Below are positions 5,501 to 11,252 of a stretch of DNA of 11,252 nt, in pieces. The stretch is taken from contig DGBM01000052.1 in the NCBI GenBank assembly GCA_002384765.1, forward strand, positions 7,063-18,314, given 5' to 3'. The position numbers and the translations under genes are program-made. Position 1 is the first letter of the stretch; each line of letters opens with the position of its first letter. Under the pieces are notes generated by a model. That model was not told the origin of the DNA and searched no databases. It saw only the letters and a program-made list of their open reading frames with translations. This DNA comes from Demequinaceae bacterium UBA4004. GTDB lineage: Bacteria > Actinomycetota > Actinomycetes > Actinomycetales > Demequinaceae.

Positions 5501-7544
5501 CCAAACCGAGGACGTCCTGGCCACGCTCGAAGAGCAGTTCACCTTCATGAGCACGCTGCCCAATACCCCCAAGCGCTTCACCGCGGGCTCCACGAGCCCC
5601 GACGGCGACATCAAGCGCATGCTGCTCGATCACACCAACTACTACGCCACGACGGGTGGCCACGGCGCCTGCCGCGGCTGCGGCGAGGTCACGGCCATCC
5701 GGCTCGTCACCTCCATGAGCCGCGCGCTCGGCGACGAGCGTCGCGCCGCGTACGTGGAGGAACTCGAGGACCTCATCGAGCGTGTCGAGGCCAAGCGTGA
5801 CGGCCTCGCTGACGATGACAAGGACCGCCGCGATCGCCTCGGCCGATTGTTGGTCGAACTGGACAAGGCCCTGTACCTCTCCGAGGCAGGGCCCACCGGC
5901 GGCGGCCCCGCTCCCACCGTGGTCGCCAACGCGACGGGTTGCTCGTCCGTGTACGCATCGACGATGCCGTTCACGCCGTACCTCGACCCGTGGGTCAACA
6001 GCCTGTTCCAGGACGCCCAGCCGCTCGCATCGGGCATCTACGAGGGTATTTCCACCCAGCAGGTGGGTGAGGTGAAGGCCGTCCGTCAGGCCCGACTCGA
6101 GCTCGACGACGCCTACGACCCCGCGGTGGACGGCAAGGAGCTGAGCACGCTGTCGTGGCACGAATTCACGGAGGAAGAGCGCAAGCTCATGCCGAACGTC
6201 CTCACGATCGGCGGCGACGGCGCGAGCTACGACATCGGCTTTGGGGCGATGTCCCGCGTGCTCGCGAGCGGCACCCCCGTCAAGATGCTGGTGCTGAACA
6301 CGGGCGCCTACTCGAACACGGGTGGGCAGGCATCGACGGCCAGCTTCATCGGCCAAGATGCCGACCTGAGCAGGTTCGGCAAGGCGCACGGCGGAAAGCA
6401 AGAGGGCCGCAAGGACCTCGCGCTACTCGCATCGTTCCACCCCGGCGTGTTCGCGAGCGCGGCCTCGACCGCCATGCACGGCCACTTCCTGACCACGTCC
6501 ATGCGGATGCTCGCGTATCAGTCGGGCGCTGCAGTGATGGATATCTACACCCCGTGCGGTACCGAGAACGGCATCGCAGAGGACCTCTCCAACTCCCGGT
6601 CACAACTCGCAGTGGAAAGCAGGATGAGCCCGCTGTTTGTGCACGACCCGAGCAAGGGCACCACGCTGCGCGAGCGGTTCTCGCTCGACGGCAACCCCGA
6701 CCCCGGCAAGATGTGGACCAGCAGCACCATCGAGTACATCGGCGAGAACGGCCAACTCGAACTGATGGACACCCCCCTCACGCCCGCCGAGTTTGCGCTC
6801 GGCGAGGTCCGCTTCAAGAAGCAGTTCAAGAAGCTGACGTCCGAGGCGGAGGTCACGGCAACCCCGATCGCCGACTACGTCGAGATGAGCCTGGCCGACC
6901 GCGAGGGTCACGTGCCGTTCGTGTACGCGACCGACGCGGACAAGCGCCTCATCAAGGTGGCGTGCTCCGAGGCGATTGTCAGCCTTGTTGAGGACCGCAA
7001 GCGGTTCTGGCAGACGCTGCAGTACCTGGCCGGGCAACACGAAGACCAACTCACAGGCGACCACCGCGCCGAGGTTGAGGCACTCAAGGCACAGTATGAG
7101 GAGGTCCTGCAACTGCGGGAAAGCTCGCTCGACGACATCGCCTCGGCCATGTCGGCCCTTGCCGCCTCAAGCAAGGCACCGGCACGCGGGCGGTCGGCTG
7201 TGCCGCTCCAGGTGGCACCACGTGGCGGCGGCACTGCGCCCGGCGCTCCAGGTGGCGGGACGGCCGTCGCGACGGCCGCGGATCCGTCGTGCGCCGACGT
7301 CGCGCAGGAGGGCACGGGGCCCGTCTACCTGGATCCCGCAGACGAGCCAAAGTGCAATGACTGCGGCACCTGCTACCAGGAACTTCCCCAGTTCTTCGAA
7401 AAGAAGACCGTCATCATCGACGGCGAATCGCGCACCGTCGCGACGATGGTCCCCGGCGCGCTCGACACGGTCCAGTTGACTCCCGATCTTCAAAAGCGCA
7501 TTGACAGGGTCAAGGCCTCGTGTGACGCGGAGATCATCAAATGA
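2505..7544 (+). CDS. Pyruvate:ferredoxin oxidoreductase-type 2-oxoacid oxidoreductase (NifJ-like) with C-terminal ferredoxin-like domain
   Basis: Oxidatively decarboxylates a 2-oxoacid, most likely pyruvate, with CoA and thiamine diphosphate (TPP), passing electrons to ferredoxin. Domain order in the 1679 residues follows single-chain PFOR. The pyrimidine-binding domain I (about 10-260) has Thr38 in YPITPST, Glu71 and Arg123, matching the family's TPP and substrate contacts. Domain II is at about 365-480 and the gamma domain at about 545-745. Two CxxCxxCxxxC motifs follow (C850/853/856/860 and C980/983/986/990). The TPP domain has GDG at 1237-1239 and YSNTGGQ with Asn1271. The proximal-cluster ligands C1056, C1059, C1146 and C1351 are all present. 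Classical PFORs have about 1170-1230 residues; the excess lies in an inter-cluster insert (861-979), a coiled-coil-like insert (1083-1127), a helical tail (1490-1552), an Ala/Gly/Pro linker and a terminal CxxCxxC...C domain (1617-1673). ATG 2505 is chosen because homology begins just after it; a TTG at 2466 has a better GGAG. Substrate is not proven. Confidence 0.93.
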   Translation: MTSTLPQYPGLPTVINGNGAVAHVMKHVCGGVIGYPITPSTEIAELFEQARADGGLNVWGKHPFFVETEGEHSAQSGALGAALTGGEYISNASSSQGILYAMESHYVTVGKKIGGFVLQVAARVVSKHSLNVMAGHDDVYALLPSGYTILFGSNPQEAADLAAISYRTSALSLIPVTNAMDGFATSHVMSEALLPEPELLRDYLGDPSGRIKSPTVAQEMLFGAKGRVFQLNEYLNRHANDFTAEALAAVREHLASAADAIEADTAGDLVQATLEWIPAELQAQWRRQWVNSDEKGTRQRVPALVDLHNPGVTGTVQNQPDFQAGAVDHRTHFANAVPALIRQSMEEYAALTGREYKPVMAYDCEDADYVMIGLGSITDDVRALLPYLRSQGLKVGVVSVKALQPFPEAELIEALASAKSVMVLERSDETALTRAVTQSLFKARANAERPQHAGIPAMAQTPSLTTAIFGLGGHDVQPRHLIAAFKHMADGKNTPLIYLGSQFFGKDSVPTLAALEDTLRAAYPETEAMALETQDNPMGLLPESALRIRFHSVGGYGTVATGKLLTDILAGVLDMHSKSAPKYGSEKSGAPTNYYITLSPEPVLFTNAELEDVEVVISPDHQAFVHTNPLKGLVEGGTFILQSNLAPIDVWRGMPSYARRTIRDKKINFLVVDAFTVAKKHAPTAELETRMMGIAFIGAVAGHVDRVSSGASEEDILEKVRAQIAKKFGGKGDAVVDANMSVIKDGIAATALVDYDAAEFVEADKKHYTPLLSTGAISASMCPTAAEPRSSNLFDPAYYEDLMARPFREGTIGESPVLPGTGMFMPVGTGASKDKGLFRRVAPIFNASKCTGCLDCAMVCPDVAIPNTVHEIHDLLLAGIASIDATEGQREGLRAQVYPLAERVRESYRQDKTDRTFADVVAEAAKGLDTDKSTRRHLDAMVTALATFPVARTRPFFDSMEKEVPGSGGLFSAAVDPWKCTGCLQCVEVCGAGALTTVDQTEDVLATLEEQFTFMSTLPNTPKRFTAGSTSPDGDIKRMLLDHTNYYATTGGHGACRGCGEVTAIRLVTSMSRALGDERRAAYVEELEDLIERVEAKRDGLADDDKDRRDRLGRLLVELDKALYLSEAGPTGGGPAPTVVANATGCSSVYASTMPFTPYLDPWVNSLFQDAQPLASGIYEGISTQQVGEVKAVRQARLELDDAYDPAVDGKELSTLSWHEFTEEERKLMPNVLTIGGDGASYDIGFGAMSRVLASGTPVKMLVLNTGAYSNTGGQASTASFIGQDADLSRFGKAHGGKQEGRKDLALLASFHPGVFASAASTAMHGHFLTTSMRMLAYQSGAAVMDIYTPCGTENGIAEDLSNSRSQLAVESRMSPLFVHDPSKGTTLRERFSLDGNPDPGKMWTSSTIEYIGENGQLELMDTPLTPAEFALGEVRFKKQFKKLTSEAEVTATPIADYVEMSLADREGHVPFVYATDADKRLIKVACSEAIVSLVEDRKRFWQTLQYLAGQHEDQLTGDHRAEVEALKAQYEEVLQLRESSLDDIASAMSALAASSKAPARGRSAVPLQVAPRGGGTAPGAPGGGTAVATAADPSCADVAQEGTGPVYLDPADEPKCNDCGTCYQELPQFFEKKTVIIDGESRTVATMVPGALDTVQLTPDLQKRIDRVKASCDAEIIK
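7529..7532 (+). promoter_or_regulatory. Ribosome binding site of the Nfn-like fusion, inside the upstream gene
   Basis: GGAG ends 8 bases before the ATG at 7541, within the last codons of the oxidoreductase gene. The start overlaps the upstream stop as ATGA. Together these support the 7541 start and translational coupling of the two proteins. Confidence 0.7.
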
Positions 7545-10393
7545 GCATCGTCGACGACACCGTAGCGGGCACCGGAACCCGTCACGAGGAGGTGCGTCGC
7601 TATCTCGACGCACAGCGCTCGCTCGAAACCACCGCAGACGAGGTCGAGGGCCTGGAGACGTCGGTCGGCGTGGAGACCTTCAAGCAACAGCTCGATCTGC
7701 TGAAGCGTCGGCTCGTGGAAGACCCCGCCTCGTTCCGGGACCTGTTCATCGACGATGGCGTGGCGGCCGTGGCCTGGGAGTTCGAGCAGCCCGAACTGAG
7801 TGACGAGTTCCTCGAGACGCTGTGGAAGGTGCTCCTGGGAGAGGGTGATGCGAGCACGGTTCTCATGCGCTTCATCTGGGGCCTGCCCGTAGGCAAGAAG
7901 CGTAAGTTCATTCGCGCCGTGGATCGCGTCCTCTCGTCGCGCTACCCGATGCTCGAGGGGTTCTCCGCGTCGTGGCCCGCCAACGTGGCCATCCCGCCCT
8001 ACATCCGTGAGCCCGACGTGCGGGCCGAGGACTTCGAGCTCGTCAATCAGGGCTACCTCGGCTACATGGAGACGGGGCTCAGCGCGCGCGAGGTGGACCT
8101 GCTGGTGTGGCTCGAGGTGCTGCGTGACAAGCAGTGCGAGGAGCGCCCGTGCGAACTGGGTTCCCTCCAGAAGTCGACGGATGTGCGCATCGGCGGGTGC
8201 CCCGTGCGGATCCACATCCCCGAAATGATCGATCTCATCGGCCACGGCGATTTCCGTGGGGCGCTCGAGCTCATTCAGGACGCGAACCCCTTGCCCGATG
8301 TCACCGGCCGCGTGTGCCCCCAGGAGCTCCAGTGCCAGGGGTCGTGCATTCTCAAGGTCCCGATGTCGATTGGCCAGATCGAGTTCTTCCTGCCGCAGCG
8401 TGAGAAGCTGCTCTACCCCAACGCCAACCAGGAGCGCTTCGCCAGCGTCGCGGACCCCTGGAAGCAGGGCACCAAGCCGCCTGTCGCCATCGTCGGCTCC
8501 GGCCCCTCCGGCCTGATCAACGCGTACCTCCTCGCCGTTGAGGGTTACCCGGTGACAGTATTCGAGGCATTCCACAAGCTTGGCGGAGTGCTTCGTTACG
8601 GCATCCCCGAGTTCCGTCTTCCCAACGGCCTCATCGACGATGTGGTGGAGAAGATCCGCCTGCTGGGCGGCAAGTTCGTCATGAACTTTGTGGTGGGCAA
8701 GACGGCTACTCTCCAGGACCTGCGCGACGCCGGCTTCTGGAAGATCTTCGTGGGCACGGGAGCGGGCCTGCCTCGCTTCATGAATGTGCCGGGCGAGCAC
8801 CTGCTCAACGTCATGTCGGCCAATGAGTTCCTGACGCGGGTGAACCTCATGCAGGGCCTCAAAGAGGAGTTCGAGACCCCGCTGCCCGAGATCAAGGGCA
8901 AGGAGATCCTCATCATCGGCGGTGGAAACACCGCGATGGATGCGGCGCGCACCTCTCGTCGCCTCGGCGGCAACGTCACGATCGTCTACCGGCGCAGCCG
9001 CTCCGAGATGCCCGCCCGTGTGGAAGAACTCCACCACGCGTTGGAGGAGGGTATCGCCCTCAAGCAGCTTGCCTCGCCGACGGAGTTCATCGGCGACGAC
9101 ACCGGGTTCGTCAAGGCGGCAGTGGTCGACCAGATGAAACTTGGCGAACCCGACGACTCCGGTCGCCGCAAGCCCGTCAGTACCGGCGAGAGCGAGACCA
9201 TCAAGGCAGACCTGGTCATCATGGCCCTGGGCAACGCCTCCAACCCGATCATCAAGGACTCCGAACCGCGCCTCGCAACGTCCAAGTGGGGCACGATCGT
9301 ACTCGAGACCGAGGGATCGCAGCAGACCACGCTCGAGGGCGTCTACACCGGCGGCGATGCCGCCCGTGGAGGCTCGACAGCGGTCAATGCGGCAGGTGAC
9401 GGTCAGAGCGCGGCGAGGGAGATCCTGGGCGACCTTGACGTACCAAGCGACCAGGTTGCCGACATGGTGGTCAAGGCCGGCGCATACACGCAGCGCAGCC
9501 TGACGGCCTCGACCATCGTGGCCAAGAGGCAGTTGAGCGACGGCATCGTCGAGTTCACCGTCCGCGCCCCCGTCATCGCCGACACCGCCGAGGCCGGTCA
9601 GTTCGTTCGCGTCCTGCCCTGGGACGGCGGCGAACTGGTTCCGCTCACACTGGCTGACTGGGACGCGAAGGCCGGCACCATCTGCCTGGTCATCCAGGGC
9701 ATGGGCACCTCAAGCATCCTCATGAACAAGATGGAGGTAGGCGAGACCCTCGCGGGCATCGCGGGGCCCCTCGGCCTCCCCAGCCATGTGGAGCGCCACG
9801 CCGACGACTCCACGGTGGTGTTCACGGCGGGCGGCCTCGGTCTACCCCCCGTCTACCCCATCGCCAGGAAACACCTCGAATTGGGCAACCACGTCACGCT
9901 CATTGCGGGCTTCCGCAGCGAGAACCTGATGTTCTGGGTGGGCGAGGGTGAACGCGTCACGGAGCTCAAGGCCACGTACGGCGACCTGCTCGACGTGGTC
10001 TACGCGACCAACGATGGTTCGCTCGGCTACAAGGGCTTCGTCACCGGCCCGCTCGAGGAAATGCTCGAAGCGAACAAGGTGGGCAGGGGACGCCCGATTG
10101 CCGAGGTCGTGACCATCGGACCCCCGTTCATGATGCGGGCCGTGAGTGACCTCACCAAGCCCTATGGAGTGCCCTGTGTGGCGAGCCTTAACTCGATCAT
10201 GGTGGACGCGACCGGCATGTGCGGCTCCTGCATGGTTCCCGTCGAGATCGATGGCAGGCCCGTGCGCAAGCATGCCTGCATCGACGGGCCCGAGATTGAC
10301 TCTCACATCATCGACTGGGACAAGTTCCTGCCTCGGTTCAACCTGTTCAAGTCTCAGGAGAAGCAGAGCCGCGTCAGGCACGGACTCGCCTAG
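7541..10393 (+). CDS. NfnB-NfnA-like fused ferredoxin:NAD(P) oxidoreductase (GltD-like plus PyrK-like flavoprotein)
   Basis: Predicted cytoplasmic flavoprotein that moves electrons between ferredoxin, NADH and NADPH. Residues 1-195 are acidic, helical-looking, free of Cys, and not recognised. Residues 199-300 match the iron-sulfur N-terminus of NfnB/GltD/dihydropyrimidine dehydrogenase (DPD). Proximal-cluster ligands C220, C259, C265 and E281 (in IGQIE) are present, but for the distal cluster only C199, C204 and C269 are seen. An FAD Rossmann motif GSGPSG (319-324) and an NADP-type GGGNTA (460-465) with a following YRRSRSEMP are typical of NfnB. From about 665 the sequence is NfnA/PyrK-like: PLTLADWD near 701, GGLGLPPVYPIA from 764, IGPPFMM from 859, and a [2Fe-2S] site with D889, C894, C897 and C913, matching the Asp-plus-three-Cys pattern of NfnA. 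Leu699 replaces an Arg often seen before PLT. It overlaps the oxidoreductase by 4 bases, pointing to joint function. Bifurcation as opposed to simple ferredoxin:NAD(P) reduction cannot be decided here; annotation as a glutamate synthase small subunit would mislead. Confidence 0.9.
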   Translation: MSIVDDTVAGTGTRHEEVRRYLDAQRSLETTADEVEGLETSVGVETFKQQLDLLKRRLVEDPASFRDLFIDDGVAAVAWEFEQPELSDEFLETLWKVLLGEGDASTVLMRFIWGLPVGKKRKFIRAVDRVLSSRYPMLEGFSASWPANVAIPPYIREPDVRAEDFELVNQGYLGYMETGLSAREVDLLVWLEVLRDKQCEERPCELGSLQKSTDVRIGGCPVRIHIPEMIDLIGHGDFRGALELIQDANPLPDVTGRVCPQELQCQGSCILKVPMSIGQIEFFLPQREKLLYPNANQERFASVADPWKQGTKPPVAIVGSGPSGLINAYLLAVEGYPVTVFEAFHKLGGVLRYGIPEFRLPNGLIDDVVEKIRLLGGKFVMNFVVGKTATLQDLRDAGFWKIFVGTGAGLPRFMNVPGEHLLNVMSANEFLTRVNLMQGLKEEFETPLPEIKGKEILIIGGGNTAMDAARTSRRLGGNVTIVYRRSRSEMPARVEELHHALEEGIALKQLASPTEFIGDDTGFVKAAVVDQMKLGEPDDSGRRKPVSTGESETIKADLVIMALGNASNPIIKDSEPRLATSKWGTIVLETEGSQQTTLEGVYTGGDAARGGSTAVNAAGDGQSAAREILGDLDVPSDQVADMVVKAGAYTQRSLTASTIVAKRQLSDGIVEFTVRAPVIADTAEAGQFVRVLPWDGGELVPLTLADWDAKAGTICLVIQGMGTSSILMNKMEVGETLAGIAGPLGLPSHVERHADDSTVVFTAGGLGLPPVYPIARKHLELGNHVTLIAGFRSENLMFWVGEGERVTELKATYGDLLDVVYATNDGSLGYKGFVTGPLEEMLEANKVGRGRPIAEVVTIGPPFMMRAVSDLTKPYGVPCVASLNSIMVDATGMCGSCMVPVEIDGRPVRKHACIDGPEIDSHIIDWDKFLPRFNLFKSQEKQSRVRHGLA

Positions 10394-10410
10394 CCCGGCA
10401 GGGGTCAGGC
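10388..10410. terminator. Hairpin between convergent genes, possible bidirectional terminator
   Basis: GCCTAGCCC (10388-10396) pairs with GGGTCAGGC (10402-10410) around a 5-base loop. The plus-strand RNA has one mismatch and one G-U pair, and the opposite strand is nearly equivalent. It spans the stop codons of both converging genes, which are only 11 bases apart. No U-tract is present on either side. Position and symmetry fit a compact shared terminator, but the stem is modest. Confidence 0.4.
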
Positions 10411-11252
10411 CGCAGGGAACAGTACGTCGATCGCCGCGATGTCGTCGGCCGTGGGAGACCACGCCGAGGCAGCTGCGGCGTTTGACGTCACCTGATCAGG
10501 CCTGGTGGCCCCCGCGATGACGGAGCCCACCACTGGCTTGGCAAGGAACCAGCCGATGGTCGCGTCGAGCATCGAAATCCCCCACCCGTCGCAGAGCGCC
10601 TGGTATGCCTCCATGGCGTCCCAGTCGGCATCGTCGGCGATGTGCGGCCTGATCTGAGTGATGCGGGTTCCCTCCGGCCGCTCGGTGCGCGTGAACTTGC
10701 CCGTAAAGAGGCCGTTGGCGAGCGGGAAGAATGGCAGGAACGCCATGCCAGCCGCGGTAGCGGCGTCGAGCCTGCCATCTGTCTCCACGGCGCGTGCGGC
10801 GAGGCTCAGCTCGTCCTGGCTGGTCGCGAACGCGGGAACCCCCAGTTCCGCCGCTGCACGGTCGGCCGCCCACAGTTGCTCCGCCGTGAACTGGGAGTGG
10901 CCGTATGCGCGAATCTTTCCCTCGCCCACGAGTTCCGCGAGCGCCGACAGTGTCTCCTCGATGGGCACGGAGGGATCGGGCGTGTGCTGCTGGAAGAGGT
11001 CGATGTGTTCGATTCCCATGCGGGTGAGCGACGCGTCAACCGCAGCGCGAAGATAGGCACGCGAGCCCTTGGGGCCCCGCTCATCGAGTGGCGTCTCGAT
11101 TTCCACGTGTCCGAACTTTGTGGCGATCACGGCCTCGTCACGGCGCGTTCTCAGCACCTCGGCCATGAGCGCCTCGCTCGTGCCCCAACCACCGTAGATG
11201 TCGGCCGTGTCGAAGAAGGTGATGCCTGCGTCGAGCGCGGCATGGAGCACCG
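10405..11252 (-). CDS. Aldo/keto reductase (partial, N-terminus beyond the window)
   Basis: NADPH-dependent carbonyl reductase fold. The visible 282 or so residues contain the family's catalytic tetrad, counting from the first codon inside the window: Asp14 and Tyr19 in FDTADIYG, Lys45 in IATKFG, and His89 in LFQQH. GHSQF near 117-121 and a Gln-containing substrate/cofactor segment near 144 follow the usual (beta/alpha)8 order, and LFTGKF and the late SVIAGATRPDQV segment fit the cofactor end. The C-terminus is complete, with stop TGA read at 10407-10405. The reading frame is open to the window edge, and the GTG at 11250 is not credible as a start because aldo/keto reductases have roughly 30 more residues before this point. 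It converges on the Nfn-like gene and shows no functional tie to it. Substrate unknown. Confidence 0.93.
   Translation of the reverse strand, partial: VLHAALDAGITFFDTADIYGGWGTSEALMAEVLRTRRDEAVIATKFGHVEIETPLDERGPKGSRAYLRAAVDASLTRMGIEHIDLFQQHTPDPSVPIEETLSALAELVGEGKIRAYGHSQFTAEQLWAADRAAAELGVPAFATSQDELSLAARAVETDGRLDAATAAGMAFLPFFPLANGLFTGKFTRTERPEGTRITQIRPHIADDADWDAMEAYQALCDGWGISMLDATIGWFLAKPVVGSVIAGATRPDQVTSNAAAASAWSPTADDIAAIDVLFPAA

Noticed and set aside
4872..6401. Long open frame of 509 codons on the minus strand within the oxidoreductase gene
   Set aside because: Composition is Arg/Val/Ala/Leu-rich with no recognisable domain, as expected from the complement of a GC-rich gene; the plus strand here encodes conserved cluster and TPP motifs.
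7490..9037. Open frame of 515 codons on the minus strand opposite the Nfn-like gene
   Set aside because: It is opposite strongly conserved FAD and iron-sulfur motifs, has no recognisable family features and shows a His/Glu/Arg/Leu-rich shadow composition.
1..11252. Search for tRNA or rRNA genes, CRISPR arrays, insertion sequences, attachment sites and transfer signs
   Set aside because: No cloverleaf, regularly spaced repeats, transposase-like sequence or terminal inverted repeats were seen; codon choice looks uniform across all genes.

Overview
The window looks like chromosomal DNA of a high-GC Gram-positive bacterium, most likely an actinobacterium. The basis is strong G/C preference at third codon positions, GTG and ATG starts, and actinobacterial-looking membrane desaturase and aldo/keto reductase sequences. 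The genus cannot be fixed from sequence alone; a facultatively anaerobic Micrococcales-type organism would fit but is a guess. Genes are densely packed, and no stretch longer than about 230 bases lacks a gene.

Layout: (1) 80-1042, minus strand, a complete CaCA-family calcium/sodium antiporter. (2) A 160-base divergent intergenic region with a promoter-like sequence and a palindrome. (3) 1203-2279, plus strand, a three-histidine-box membrane fatty acid desaturase. (4) 2280-2504, an intergenic region with a possible terminator, four GGGAC half-sites, a candidate -10 element and a leader palindrome. (5) 2505-7544, plus strand, a very large single-chain pyruvate:ferredoxin oxidoreductase-type 2-oxoacid oxidoreductase of 1679 residues, with a C-terminal ferredoxin-like domain. 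(6) 7541-10393, plus strand, overlapping the previous gene by ATGA: a 950-residue fusion of the NfnB/GltD-like flavoprotein and the NfnA/PyrK-like flavoprotein, preceded by a roughly 195-residue cysteine-free N-terminal region that I do not recognise. (7) 10405-11252, minus strand, an aldo/keto reductase cut by the right edge.

The core of the window is the two-gene operon (5)+(6). The first enzyme oxidatively decarboxylates a 2-oxoacid, probably pyruvate, to acyl-CoA and releases low-potential electrons through three canonical [4Fe-4S] clusters, possibly on to its own tethered ferredoxin domain. The second resembles NADH-dependent ferredoxin:NADP+ oxidoreductase (Nfn), which moves electrons between ferredoxin, NADH and NADPH. 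Together they could work as a 2-oxoacid:NAD(P)+ oxidoreductase that needs no free ferredoxin. Both proteins depart from the textbook families: inserts between the cluster motifs, B-then-A domain order in the Nfn fusion, and an incomplete ligand set for its distal [4Fe-4S] cluster. The GGGAC half-sites upstream hint at DosR/DevR-type hypoxia control. The antiporter, desaturase and aldo/keto reductase show no obvious functional link to this operon.
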